Positions 39,276-48,205 are shown, numbered from the stretch's first letter. The stretch is 64,000 nucleotides of DNA from Streptomyces sp. NBC_01255 (GCF_036226445.1 NZ_CP108474.1:7936001-8000000), one strand, 5' to 3'. Notes: generated by a model not told the origin, from the letters alone. Numbers and translations are program-made.

Positions 39276-40508
39276 TCACTCCTCCGCGCCGATCACCACC
39301 GGACCGCCCGCGGGATCCATCCCGCGCGTCCACTCCGGACCCAGCCGCACCGAACGCCACGGCGCGAGCGACCCGCGCAGCCGCTCCCGCCGGAGCGGTA
39401 CACCCCCCTGGGTGACGGTCAGGAGGGGGCGTACGAGATGCCGGTCCGGCCTGACGAGCACGGTGGCGGCCACCGCGTCGAGGAGACCGGGTGTCACCCA
39501 CCGCAGGGGTCCCTCCGTCACCACCGGCACTCCCTCGGCGGGGCGGTGCCGCCCGGCGAGCAGGTCGAGGACGGCGTCGGCGGCCGCGCGGCCCTCGGCG
39601 GCGGCCACCCGCGCCGGTTCCACCCCGCGCAGGAGGTTGCCTGCGGCGAAGACCCCCGGCTCGACCGTGCGGTACGAGCCGTCCGTGACGGGCCCGCGGG
39701 TGTCCGGCGCCATGGCGAGACCGCGCGCCCGGGCCAGCTCGTGGTCGGGGATCCAGTCCCCGGTGAACACCACGGTGTCGCAGCGCAGTACGGACGTCCC
39801 TCCTCCCCGCCCCCGGACCGCGACCCCGGTCAGCCGCCCCCGTCCCAGCAGTTCGGTCACCGCTGTCCGAGTGAGGACGGGTACGGGCCCGAAGCCGTGG
39901 GCCGCTCGCGGGAGTTCGGTGACGACCGCGGCCACCTCCACGCCTGCCCCGCGCAGCGCCCGCACCGCGTGCCGGGCCACCGGCTCACCGCCGACGACCA
40001 CCGCCCGACGCCCGACGCGCTCGCGCACGCGCTCGTCGCCGGGCCCGAACATCCTTACCGTCTGCTGGAGTTCCCCGGTGGTCAGCACCCCGGCGGGCCT
40101 CGATCCGGGTACGAGCCGTGCGCTGCGCGGGCGTTCGCGTGTCCCCGTCGCGAGGACCACGGCGCCCGCCCGGATCCGTTCGAGCCCCGTCGGCGCCGTG
40201 ACGTCCAGGGTGAGCGGTCCGGCCCAGCCGGTGGCGGAGACCCCGGTGCGGACGACGGCCCCGGCGCGGAGCGCCGCCCGGACCGCGCGGCGCGCGTACG
40301 CGGGGCCGTCCAGCGGCCGCCCCCGGCGGTCCGCCCCGAACCCGGGGTGCCCGCAGTGCCGCGGTACGCCCCCGGCCGCGCGCTCCCGCTCCAGCACCTC
40401 GACCCGTCCCGCGCCCGCCGCCGCCAGGCGCGCGGCGGCGGCGAGCCCGGCGGGTCCCGCGCCCACGACGAGCACGTCGACCGTCCGGTTCACCACGCCT
40501 CCGCTCAC
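39276..40508 (-). CDS. FAD-dependent pyridine-nucleotide-disulfide-type oxidoreductase
   Basis: 410 residues. FAD motif [19 protein letters not shown] at the start, second dinucleotide loop AVVVGGEPVARHAV in the middle and the C-terminal FAD motif GVFAAGNLL. GTRERPRSARLVPGSRPAGVL resembles the subunit of opine/HcnB-type oxidases and the third component of GlpK-GlpA-type clusters. The GTG overlaps the upstream stop as GTGA. It probably passes electrons from the neighbouring dehydrogenase to an acceptor. Confidence 0.85.
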   Translation of the reverse strand: MSGGVVNRTVDVLVVGAGPAGLAAAARLAAAGAGRVEVLERERAAGGVPRHCGHPGFGADRRGRPLDGPAYARRAVRAALRAGAVVRTGVSATGWAGPLTLDVTAPTGLERIRAGAVVLATGTRERPRSARLVPGSRPAGVLTTGELQQTVRMFGPGDERVRERVGRRAVVVGGEPVARHAVRALRGAGVEVAAVVTELPRAAHGFGPVPVLTRTAVTELLGRGRLTGVAVRGRGGGTSVLRCDTVVFTGDWIPDHELARARGLAMAPDTRGPVTDGSYRTVEPGVFAAGNLLRGVEPARVAAAEGRAAADAVLDLLAGRHRPAEGVPVVTEGPLRWVTPGLLDAVAATVLVRPDRHLVRPLLTVTQGGVPLRRERLRGSLAPWRSVRLGPEWTRGMDPAGGPVVIGAEE

Positions 40509-41923
40509 CGGGCCCCCTTCCCGTACTCCTCGCTCAACGCCCGCACCTCCGCGCCGCAGAAGTGGCCCTGGCACCGCCCGCCCCGGGCGCGTGTCCGGCG
40601 CCGCAGTCCGTCCGGGCCCGCCGGGGGGATCGCCGACGCGTAGGCGGCCCGGATCTCGCCGCGCGTCACCCGCTCGCAGTGGCAGACGACCATCCCGAAC
40701 TCCGGATCCCGCGCGATGAGTTCGGCGTCGCGGTACGGGCGCGGGAAGGCCTCGCCGAGATTCGGCATGCGGATCGGGGCGAGCGGACGCTCGGGCCCGG
40801 GGTCGAGGCCGCAGTCGGCGAGGAGTCCCAGGACGTGCTCGGCGAGCGCCAGGGAGGCGGTGAGCCCGGTGGAGCGGATCCCGCCGACCGTGACGTACCG
40901 CAGCCCGGGGTGAGCCGCGCACCGGTAGTCCTCCTGTCCGGTGGCGGCCCGCAGCCCCGCGTAGACCGCCGTGACCTCCTCGTCGAGGAGCGCGGGAACG
41001 ATGCGGCCGCCCTGCTCGCGGAGCCCGGCGAGCCCCTCCGCCGTCGTGCCGGTCGCGGACTTGTCGTCGAGGTCCTCGGCGGTCGGCCCGAGCATGACGT
41101 TCCCGTACACCGTGGGGGAGACGAGCACGCCCTTGCCGAGCGGTCCGGGGACGGGGAGGAGGATGTGCCGGACCAGGTCGCGGGCGAACTTGTCGAAGAC
41201 GAGCAGCTGGCCCCGGCGCGGGGTCACGGTGAAGTCGCGGCGGTCCAGGAGCGCGTCGAAGGCATCCGCGTGGAGCCCGCAGGCGTTCACCAGGTGGCGG
41301 GTCCGCAGCACCCCGCGCCGGGTGACGAGCCGGTGCCAGGGATCGCCGGTACGGACCTTCTCCACCCGGCAGCCGAGGTAGAGGTCGACGCCCGACCGCA
41401 CGGCCTGCGTCGCGTAGGCGAGGGTGGTCGTCCACGGGCAGATCACCGACTCGCCCGGCACGGCGAGCGCGGCGAGCGCGCCCGGACCCAAGTGGGGCTC
41501 ACGGGACGGAAGTTCGTCGGCGGAGAGCAGTCGGGTCGTGCGGTGGCCGTTGCGCACGGCCTTCTCCGCGAGGCGGGGGAGCGCCGCCAGCTGCTGCTCG
41601 TCCCAGGCGACGAGCAGCGCGCCGAGCGGCTCGACGGGAATGCCCGCCTCCCCGGCGAACGCGCCGAGCAGCCGGTGCCCCTCGCGGACGAGCCGGGCTT
41701 CGAGCGTGCCCGGGACGGCGTCGAAACCGGTGTGCAGAATGGCCGTGTTGGCCTTCGAGGTGCCGTCGCCGACGTCGCTCGAGGCTTCCACGAGCGCGAT
41801 CCGCAGCGGATGGCGGGCGAGGGCGCGCGCGATGGCGCAGCCGACGACCCCCGCGCCGACGACCACGACGTCGTACTCGGCCTCCCGGCCCGTCGGCAGC
41901 GGGCCCGTGCGGGTGACGCTCAC
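40505..41923 (-). CDS. FAD-dependent glycerol-3-phosphate-dehydrogenase-like protein with BFD-type Fe-S domain
   Basis: 472 residues. DAO-type FAD domain (DVVVVGAGVVGCAIARALA, GTSKANTAILHTGFDAVPGT) followed by a BFD-like [2Fe-2S] domain with CHCERVTRGEI and GRCQGHFCG (CxC and Cx4C). This layout is that of anaerobic-type GlpA and related glycerol-3-phosphate dehydrogenases. Together with the kinase before it and the disulfide-type oxidoreductase after it, it makes a three-gene unit with GTGA overlaps at both ends, so tightly coupled translation is likely. Confidence 0.88.
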   Translation of the reverse strand: MSVTRTGPLPTGREAEYDVVVVGAGVVGCAIARALARHPLRIALVEASSDVGDGTSKANTAILHTGFDAVPGTLEARLVREGHRLLGAFAGEAGIPVEPLGALLVAWDEQQLAALPRLAEKAVRNGHRTTRLLSADELPSREPHLGPGALAALAVPGESVICPWTTTLAYATQAVRSGVDLYLGCRVEKVRTGDPWHRLVTRRGVLRTRHLVNACGLHADAFDALLDRRDFTVTPRRGQLLVFDKFARDLVRHILLPVPGPLGKGVLVSPTVYGNVMLGPTAEDLDDKSATGTTAEGLAGLREQGGRIVPALLDEEVTAVYAGLRAATGQEDYRCAAHPGLRYVTVGGIRSTGLTASLALAEHVLGLLADCGLDPGPERPLAPIRMPNLGEAFPRPYRDAELIARDPEFGMVVCHCERVTRGEIRAAYASAIPPAGPDGLRRRTRARGGRCQGHFCGAEVRALSEEYGKGAR

Positions 41924-43398
41924 CCGGCACTCCCCGCGCCACCGGTACCACCCGCACCCGCGCCGCCGCGGTCGAGCAGCACCGACACCTCCGCCCGGAA
42001 CGCCGCCAGGCGCGCGGCGGCCTCGTCGCCCGGGATCCGGGGCTCGTACACGGCCGAGGGCTTCCACTCCGGCACGGCCTCGCGGAGCGAGAGCCCCGGC
42101 TGGAGGCCGAGGCGGGCCACCGCGCCCACCCCGAGGGCCGTGGCATCGGGCGACGACGCCACCTCGACGGGGAGTTGCAGCAGGTCGGCCTGGGTCTGCA
42201 TGAGCAGTGCCGACCGGGTCAGCCCGCCGTCCGCGCGCAGCGAGGTCAGCGGTGCGCCCCGGTCGGCGGCGACCGCCGCGGCGAGCTCCACCACCTGGGC
42301 GGCGATGCCCTCGCACAGCGCGCGCACGAGATGCCCGCCGGAGGTGTCCAGGCCGAGCCCGGTCAGCGAGCCGCGCACGTCCCCCCGCCACCACGGCGCG
42401 GCGAGGCCGGCGAGCGCGGGCACGAACGTGACGCCGCCGGTGTCCGGCACACCGCCGCCGACCGCGTCGATCTCCTCCGCGCCGGCGAGGACGCCCAGGT
42501 CGGTGAGCCAGCGGACGGCCGAGGCCACCGTGTACACCTGACCGTCCAGGCAGTGCTCGACGCGCCCGCCGAGCCGCCAGGCGACACAGCTCACCAGGCC
42601 CGAGGTGACGCGCCGCGGCTCCGGCCCGGTCCGCGCGAGGAGGAAGGCGCCCGTGCCGTACGTGCACTTGGCGGCGGACGGGTCGCCCGCGCTCTGCGCG
42701 AGCAGGGCGGCCTGCTGGTCGACGAGGAGGCCGGTCAGCGGCAGCGGCGGCCCGAAGGCGGTCGTGGTGCCGACCGGGGTGTCGCAGTCCACCACCCGGG
42801 GCAGCCGCTCGCCGCCCAGGCCGTACAGGTCGAGAGCCGTCTCCGACCAGGCGACCGTGTCCGGATCGAGCAGTCCGGTACGCCCGGCGGTCGCCGCGTC
42901 GGTGACGAAGGCGCCCGTCAGCCGGTGCACGAGCCAGGCGTCGCTCGTGGTGACCACCCCGGCGCCGGTGGCGTGACGGCGGATCCAGGCCATCTTGGGC
43001 GCCGCGAAGTACGGGTCCAGCGGCAGCCCGGTCAGCCGGTGCAACAGCTCGGCGTGGTCGTCGAGTCCGGCGCAGACGGAGGCGGCCCTGCGGTCCTGCC
43101 AGACGAGCGCGTCCGTCAGGGGTTCGCCGGTCGCGGGGTCCCAGGCGAGCACGGTCTCCCCCTGGTTGGCGAGACCCACGGCCGAGACCGGGGTGCCGGC
43201 CTCGGCCAGCGCCGCCCGCCCGGCCGCGACGACGGTGTCGTACAGCTCACGGGGGTCGACCTCGACGAGGCCGCCCGGGAGGTAGCGGGGCCGGACCGGG
43301 GCCGTGCCGGTGCCGATCACCCCGCGCTCCGGGCACAGGACGAGCGCCTTCGTGCCCGACGTGCCCTGGTCGACGGCGAGTACCGGGCCGCCCGTCAT
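41920..43398 (-). CDS. FGGY-family kinase, glycerol-kinase-like
   Basis: 492 residues. PVLAVDQGTSGTKALV at the N-terminus, LVDQQAALLAQSAGDPSAAKCTYGTGAF and FVPALAGLAAPWWRGDVRGSLTGL match glycerol kinases, which phosphorylate glycerol to glycerol-3-phosphate with ATP. The downstream GlpA-like gene supports that substrate, though other polyols are possible within FGGY. ATG at 43398 with GGGAG seven bases upstream; the frame is open 28 codons further without a better start. First gene of the operon. Confidence 0.87.
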   Translation of the reverse strand: MTGGPVLAVDQGTSGTKALVLCPERGVIGTGTAPVRPRYLPGGLVEVDPRELYDTVVAAGRAALAEAGTPVSAVGLANQGETVLAWDPATGEPLTDALVWQDRRAASVCAGLDDHAELLHRLTGLPLDPYFAAPKMAWIRRHATGAGVVTTSDAWLVHRLTGAFVTDAATAGRTGLLDPDTVAWSETALDLYGLGGERLPRVVDCDTPVGTTTAFGPPLPLTGLLVDQQAALLAQSAGDPSAAKCTYGTGAFLLARTGPEPRRVTSGLVSCVAWRLGGRVEHCLDGQVYTVASAVRWLTDLGVLAGAEEIDAVGGGVPDTGGVTFVPALAGLAAPWWRGDVRGSLTGLGLDTSGGHLVRALCEGIAAQVVELAAAVAADRGAPLTSLRADGGLTRSALLMQTQADLLQLPVEVASSPDATALGVGAVARLGLQPGLSLREAVPEWKPSAVYEPRIPGDEAAARLAAFRAEVSVLLDRGGAGAGGTGGAGSAG

Positions 43399-43578
43399 TC
43401 CACTGCTCCCGTCGCAGGATCGGAGGGTGATCGTCCGATCACCGAAAAGGGTCAGGGTGCCGCCGCCCGGGGCCCGCGTCAAGTGTCGGCGCCCGAGACC
43501 GTCAGGTCGGTCCCGCCAACCTGACAGTAAGTCAAATTCAGTCGCTGTCTTAATAGTTACTGTCGCCGAGAAGAGTGG

Positions 43579-43594
43579 ACTGGTCGAGTCCAGT
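43579..43594 (+). promoter_or_regulatory. DasR/HutC-type GntR operator upstream of 43702
   Basis: ACTGGTCGAGTCCAGT matches the DasR-responsive element (ACTGGTCTAGACCACT) at 13 of 16 positions. It is nested in a wider dyad TGGACT-GGTCG-AGTCCA (43576-43592). It sits about 80-120 bases before the mini-ORF and gene at 43702. Confidence 0.55.
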
Positions 43595-43672
43595 GCCCTC
43601 TATAGTGATCGCCGATCAACGGCAGGAAGGCCTTCGGGGGACTGACCACCCCCCTTCGTCCACCGAGGAACC

Positions 43673-43702
43673 ATGTCATCCACACCAGACACCACCCCCT
43701 GA
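43673..43702 (+). CDS. Nine-residue upstream ORF or frameshifted N-terminus
   Basis: ATG with GAGGAA upstream encodes MSSTPDTTP and stops in TGATG overlapping the next ATG. The codon run ends in five C. One additional C would fuse it in frame to the next gene as MSSTPDTTPLMAAQG, so it may be the true N-terminus interrupted by a homopolymer change, or a coupling leader. Confidence 0.45.
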   Translation: MSSTPDTTP

Positions 43703-44676
43703 TGGCCGCACAGGGCTTCCGGCCCGTCTACCACCCCGCGGGACACGACCACGCCCTGCGGGGTGCCGTCCAGGACCTGCGCACCGGCCGCTGGGTGGCC
43801 ATGGCCCGGCTGCTCGACGAGACCTCCGGGTGGGACGGCTGGACCCGGCGCACCCAGGTCCTCGCCGCCGTCGCCGCGGGCACCGACGTCGTCCACACCT
43901 GGCGCACCGAACAGCCCGGGAGCATCGCCGCCACCGTGATGCACAGCCGCGTCGCCGTCGAGCGGGCCGTGCGCGCCCACCGCGCCGGCCACGCCCGCAC
44001 CCGCGAACTCTGGCAGGAGGCGTGGACCGCTTGCCGCGAGGCCGCCGAACTGGCACCCGCCGACCCCGTGCCCTGGGTGGGCCTCCTCGCCCTCGCCGCC
44101 CTCGACGGACGCCAGCGCATGGCCGAGCACCGGCACTCCCCGCCGGCGCCCATGCTGGCCCCCGGCCCCTGGGGGCTGCTCGCGGAGGCGGAGAAGCGTG
44201 ACCCGTACAACCGCGAAGCGCACCACCGTATGCTCCAGTTCGTCTACGCACGCAGCCCCGGACCGCTCTCCGAGGCCGTCAACTATGCCCAGTGGGCCGC
44301 CACTTCCGCACCCGTCGGCTCCGCCCTGCACGCCCTCCCGCTCTACGTGCGCGTCGAGCGCTACCGGCGCGAGCGCGGCCACGAGCGCGCCCTCGACCTC
44401 CACTGGGTCGCCGAGGACGCCGTACGCGACGCCGAGCGCGCTCTGGACACCTGGTTCCTCTTCTGCGCCACCGAAGAGGCCTCCCTGCTCGACCTGAACC
44501 ACCTGGCGCACGCGCTCTACGGGGCCCTCCGCTTCGACGACGCAGCCCGGGTCTTCAAGGCGCTCGGCCCGTACTACGCGACGCTGCCGTGGGCCTACCG
44601 CACCGCCCGGCCGGACGACCGAGCCCTCGCGGAGGACGTCTTCCTCCGCGCCCGCGCCCGCTGTCTCACCGGCTGA
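43702..44676 (+). CDS. Helical-repeat (TPR-like) protein of unknown function
   Basis: 324 residues, almost entirely helical with repeated Ala/Trp/Leu helix pairs: RWVAMARLLDETSGWDGWTR, ACREAAELAPADPVPWVGLL, AEKRDPYNREAHHRMLQFVY, LDLNHLAHALYGALRFDDAA. This suggests a TPR-like solenoid. No catalytic motif. The ATG overlaps a nine-codon ORF (TGATG). The permease gene 115 bases downstream is on the same strand and the DasR-like site lies upstream of both. Confidence 0.75.
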   Translation: MAAQGFRPVYHPAGHDHALRGAVQDLRTGRWVAMARLLDETSGWDGWTRRTQVLAAVAAGTDVVHTWRTEQPGSIAATVMHSRVAVERAVRAHRAGHARTRELWQEAWTACREAAELAPADPVPWVGLLALAALDGRQRMAEHRHSPPAPMLAPGPWGLLAEAEKRDPYNREAHHRMLQFVYARSPGPLSEAVNYAQWAATSAPVGSALHALPLYVRVERYRRERGHERALDLHWVAEDAVRDAERALDTWFLFCATEEASLLDLNHLAHALYGALRFDDAARVFKALGPYYATLPWAYRTARPDDRALAEDVFLRARARCLTG

Positions 44677-44791
44677 CCCCGCCGCCCACGGCCCCTTCCC
44701 GGCGCCGCGGCCCGGCCACCGGCGCCACCGCGCCCCCCCGTACGCACCACCCCCGCTCCCGCTCCATCCGTCCGTCCCCCGGAGGTCCCCA

Positions 44792-46327
44792 ATGTCCCGC
44801 AGCACGGCCCCGATCGACGCGATACGCAAGCCGCCACCCCCCGCCCAGGACGAGGAGGCGCGGCTCAGAGAGCTCGGCTACCAGCCGGTCCTGGCCCGTC
44901 GCATGGGCGGCTTCGGCAACTTCGCGATCAGCTTCTCCGTCATCTCGGTGCTCTCCGGCTGCATGACCCTCTACGGCTTCGGCATGGGCACGGGCGGCCC
45001 CGCCGTCATGCTCTGGGGCTGGGTCGGCGTCGGCCTCTTCGTCCTGTGCGTGGGCCTCGCCCTCGCCGAGGTGACCAGCGCCTACCCCACCTCCGGCGCG
45101 CTCTACTACATGGCGGACCGGCTCGGCGGGCGACGCTGGGGCTGGTACACCGGCTGGCTGAACCTGCTCGGCCTGCTCGGGGCCATCGCCGGCATCGACT
45201 ACGGGGCCGCCCTCTTCACCGGGGCCTTCCTCAACCTCCAGTGGGGCTTCGAACCCACGGCGGGCTCCACCTTCCTCATCTTCCTCGCGATCCTGCTGCT
45301 GCACGCCGTCCTGAACCTCTTCGGCGTCCGCCTGGTCAGCGTCCTCAACTCGATCAGCGTCTGGTGGCACCTCGCGGGCGTCGCGGTCATCGTCGGCGCG
45401 CTCGCGTTCATCCCCGACCGCCACCAGTCCGTCGGCTTCGTCTTCACCGAGTTCGTCAACGACACCGGCTGGGCCAACCCCTTCTACGTCGCGGCGGTCG
45501 GCCTGCTCCTCGCCCAGTACACGTTCTCCGGCTACGACGCCTCGGCCCACCTCTCCGAGGAGACGTCCAACGCCTCCGTCACCGCCGCCAAGGGCATCGT
45601 GCGGGCCATCTGGGTCTCCTGGATCGCCGGCTTCGCCCTCCTCGCGGGACTCAGCTTCGCCATCCAGGACTACGCCGCCACGCAGGGCACCGCCACCGGC
45701 GTCCCGCCCGCCCAGATCTTCCTGGACGCGCTCGGCTCCGGCGGTGCCACCGCCCTCCTGCTCGTCGTGATCGTCGCCCAGCTGTTCTGCGGCAATGCCG
45801 AGGTCGCCGCCGCGAGCCGTATGGTCTTCGCCTTCAGCCGCGACAACGCCCTTCCCGGCTCCGCGATCTGGCGGAAGGTCAGCGGCCGCACCCAGACCCC
45901 GGTCCCGGCCGTCTGGCTCGCCGTCGCCGTGGCGGCGGTGCTCGCCCTGCCCTCGCTGTACTCCGCCACCGCCTACGGTGCGGTCACCGCGATCAACGTC
46001 ATCGGCATCACCCCGGCCTACGCCATCCCGATCTACCTCCGGCTGCGCGCCGGAGACCGGTTCACCCCCGGTCCGTGGAGCCTGGGGCGCTGGAGCAAGC
46101 CGATCGGCTGGACCGCCGTCGTGTGGGTGGCCCTGGTGACCGTCCTCTTCTGCCTGCCGCAGAAGTCCCCGGTGACGGTCGACACCATGAACTACGCCGT
46201 GATCGCGCTCGCCGTCGTCCTGGTCCTGGCCAGCGTCTGGTGGTACGTCGCCCGCCGCTCGTACGGCACGCCGACGACGTACGGCACGGCCCGCGAGGAA
46301 GCGGACATCGCGGAGGGCATCGTCTGA
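44792..46327 (+). CDS. APC-superfamily amino-acid/amine permease
   Basis: 511 residues with about twelve membrane segments. LARRMGGFGNFAISFSVISV is the typical APC start; SAYPTSGALYYMADRLG, FSGYDASAHLSEETSNAS and SRMVFAFSRDNALPGS are the conserved segments of GABA/choline/amine permeases. It imports an amine or amino acid by secondary transport across the cell membrane. GGAGG seven bases before the ATG. A strong hairpin follows the gene. Confidence 0.93.
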   Translation: MSRSTAPIDAIRKPPPPAQDEEARLRELGYQPVLARRMGGFGNFAISFSVISVLSGCMTLYGFGMGTGGPAVMLWGWVGVGLFVLCVGLALAEVTSAYPTSGALYYMADRLGGRRWGWYTGWLNLLGLLGAIAGIDYGAALFTGAFLNLQWGFEPTAGSTFLIFLAILLLHAVLNLFGVRLVSVLNSISVWWHLAGVAVIVGALAFIPDRHQSVGFVFTEFVNDTGWANPFYVAAVGLLLAQYTFSGYDASAHLSEETSNASVTAAKGIVRAIWVSWIAGFALLAGLSFAIQDYAATQGTATGVPPAQIFLDALGSGGATALLLVVIVAQLFCGNAEVAAASRMVFAFSRDNALPGSAIWRKVSGRTQTPVPAVWLAVAVAAVLALPSLYSATAYGAVTAINVIGITPAYAIPIYLRLRAGDRFTPGPWSLGRWSKPIGWTAVVWVALVTVLFCLPQKSPVTVDTMNYAVIALAVVLVLASVWWYVARRSYGTPTTYGTAREEADIAEGIV

Positions 46328-46342
46328 CGGCATTCCCCCCGG

Positions 46343-46377
46343 CCGTGAACCCCCGCACACACAGCGGGGGTTCACGG
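46343..46377 (+). terminator. Hairpin terminator after the permease
   Basis: Perfect 14-bp arms CCGTGAACCCCCGC and complement with loop ACACACA, 16 bases after the stop. Confidence 0.9.
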
Positions 46378-46464
46378 TGCATCCGGTGTTCACATCGGCG
46401 TCCCCGGTGCTCCACCCTCCGTCCGTAGCGTCACGCCCGTCCGCAAACGCTACCGAGGAGTACC

Positions 46465-47793
46465 GTGAGCGCTTCCGCTCTGACCGCTCTCGCCGCCGCC
46501 GCCCTCGCGGTGGTCACCGCGGCCTCCGCGACCACCCAGCCCGTCCCCGTCACCGTCACCGCGCGCGTCGAGACGCCCGCCGTGTACGACGACGAGGCCG
46601 GCGGCAACGCGAACGCCGACGACCCCGCCGTCTGGGTCGACCCGGCACGCCCCGGCCGCAGCATCGTGATCGGCACCCTGAAGGAGGCCGGGCTCGACGT
46701 CTACGGCCTCGACGGACGCCGGCTCCAGCACATCGCCGCACCCCCGGCCCCTGGCGAGGACGCGGCACCCGGCCGCTTCAACAACGTCGACATCGTCTAC
46801 GGCTTCGAGCTGGCCGGCCGGAAGACCGACCTGGCCCTGGTCAGCGACCGCGGCCGGGACCGCGTCCGGGCCTACGCCATCGACCCCGCCGCCGTCGCCG
46901 CGGGCCGCCCGCCCCTGCGCGACGTGACCGCCGCCGGCGTGGCGCCGGTCTTCGCCGCGGACGAGTCCGAGGTGGACGAGCAGCACACCACGTACGGTCT
47001 CGCCGCGTACAGCGACGACGACGACGCCTACGTCGTGGTCTCCCGTCGCGCGGAGACGAGCCTGCGCCTGCTCGAACTGGTGGACCGGGGCGGCCGGGTC
47101 GGCTACCGCACGAAGGACACCCTCGACCTGCCCGCCTCCTTCACCCTCCCCGACGGCACCTCCTGGCGGCCCTGCGCCGACCCCGGCGAGCGCCCGCAGG
47201 TCGAGGGCATGGCCGTCGACCAGGAGGAGCACGTCCTCTACGCGGCCCAGGAGGCCATCGGCCTCTGGCGGGTCGAGCTCGACGACGCGGAGTTCGAGAA
47301 GCCCGAACTCCTCGACCGCGTACGCGAGTACGGCACCCCGTGGACGTACGACAGCGCCGAGGAGGAGTGCGTCGTCGACACGGCCCACGACCCCGGCTTC
47401 GGCGGCGAGCACCTGAGCGCCGACGCCGAGGGCGTCACCGTCTACCACGCCGCTGACGGCGCGGGCTACGTGCTCGCCTCCAGCCAGGGCGACAACACCT
47501 TCGCCGCCTACGACCGGCGGGGCGACAACGCCTACCTCGGCTCCTTCGCCATAGGCGACGGCGCCGCCACCGACGGGGTGCAGCACTCCGACGGCAGCAC
47601 CGTGGTCAACGTGCCGCTCGGCCGGAACTTCCCCCGGGGCCTCCTCATCACCCACGACGGCGAGGCCGCGCCCGCCGACGGCGAACGTGAGAGCACGAAC
47701 TTCAAGTTCACGCCCTGGGAATCGGTGGCTCGCGCCTTCCCCCGGCCCCTGCTCGTCGACACCGAGTCCTTCGACCCGCGCGACACCGACTGA
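46465..47793 (+). CDS. Beta-propeller phytase, secreted
   Basis: 442 residues. Signal peptide 1-22 (LTALAAAALAVVTAASA). The propeller shows NADDPAVWVDPARPGRSIVIGTLKEAGL, FNNVDIVYGFEL, LVSDRGRDRVRAYAID, VEGMAVDQEEHVLYAAQE, GLWRVEL and SSQGDNTFAAYDRRG, with the acidic calcium-binding positions of beta-propeller phytases kept. It releases phosphate from phytate outside the cell in a calcium-dependent way. GTG at 46465 with GAGGAG four bases before. The next 400 bases hold gene remnants, so insertion activity has reached its 3' side. Confidence 0.92.
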   Translation: MSASALTALAAAALAVVTAASATTQPVPVTVTARVETPAVYDDEAGGNANADDPAVWVDPARPGRSIVIGTLKEAGLDVYGLDGRRLQHIAAPPAPGEDAAPGRFNNVDIVYGFELAGRKTDLALVSDRGRDRVRAYAIDPAAVAAGRPPLRDVTAAGVAPVFAADESEVDEQHTTYGLAAYSDDDDAYVVVSRRAETSLRLLELVDRGGRVGYRTKDTLDLPASFTLPDGTSWRPCADPGERPQVEGMAVDQEEHVLYAAQEAIGLWRVELDDAEFEKPELLDRVREYGTPWTYDSAEEECVVDTAHDPGFGGEHLSADAEGVTVYHAADGAGYVLASSQGDNTFAAYDRRGDNAYLGSFAIGDGAATDGVQHSDGSTVVNVPLGRNFPRGLLITHDGEAAPADGERESTNFKFTPWESVARAFPRPLLVDTESFDPRDTD

Positions 47794-47835
47794 CGGACGG
47801 TCCGACCGCCGGGGTCGGGCAACCGATCCCGGGGG

Positions 47836-47976
47836 AACCCGGACTGCGGGTGGTCGGGCAACGCCGACCACAACGCGGCCCGAAACGTTCTGCACCTGTA
47901 CTGGACTGGCCTCGCGCTGATCCCGGCTGCCGGGAGGGCAGTCGTCAGGCGCGCCAAGCCCGCTGCCGCAAGGTAA
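47836..47976 (+). pseudogene. TnpB (IS605-type OrfB) C-terminal remnant
   Basis: 46 codons in frame up to TAA: NPDCGWSGNADHNAARNVLH, then LYWTGLALIPAAGRAVVRRA. The CG of the second zinc knuckle and the NADxNAARN segment with the last RuvC aspartate are diagnostic for the end of TnpB. The first cysteine of the knuckle is lost (N instead of C) and everything upstream is gone, replaced by the phytase gene 42 bases before. It cannot be active as it stands. Confidence 0.85.
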
Positions 47977-48013
47977 GCAGGAATCTCCCGGCTTCAGCCG
48001 GGAGAGCACTTCA
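47977..48013 (+). mobile_element. IS200/IS605 right-end hairpin (reRNA scaffold 3' end)
   Basis: Right after the TnpB stop a 9-bp stem (TCTCCCGGC, loop TTCA, GCCGGGAGA at 47984-48005) is followed by GCACTTCAA, the usual form of an IS605 right end, where the element stops and the guide portion of the omega RNA would begin. The flanking sequence from about 48014 would be the guide. Confidence 0.7.
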
Positions 48014-48014
48014 A

Positions 48015-48182
48015 TCGACGCCGTTCGAGACAGGGACCCGGATCACGACCCTGCTGCACGACACGATGTACCGCACGGGGCTGGCCTGGCAGAACACCGC
48101 CTACAACCAGCCCCCGCACCCGAGCTTCCACATCGGCAACGGCTTGCGCACCCCGCCGAGGCCGCTGATCACGACACCGTAG
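48015..48182 (+). pseudogene. C-terminal fragment of a PL11 rhamnogalacturonan lyase
   Basis: 56 codons to TAG. TRITTLLHDTMYRTGLAWQN and TAYNQPPHPSFHIGNG match the C-terminal end of PL11 (YesW/YesX-like) rhamnogalacturonan lyases, which cleave pectin side chains. The gene is missing its first 500 or so residues. The fragment begins exactly where the IS605 right end stops, so the element probably inserted in this lyase gene and the left part was then deleted. Confidence 0.75.
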
Positions 48183-48205
48183 CGAGCAGATCAGGAGAGA
48201 ACGGA

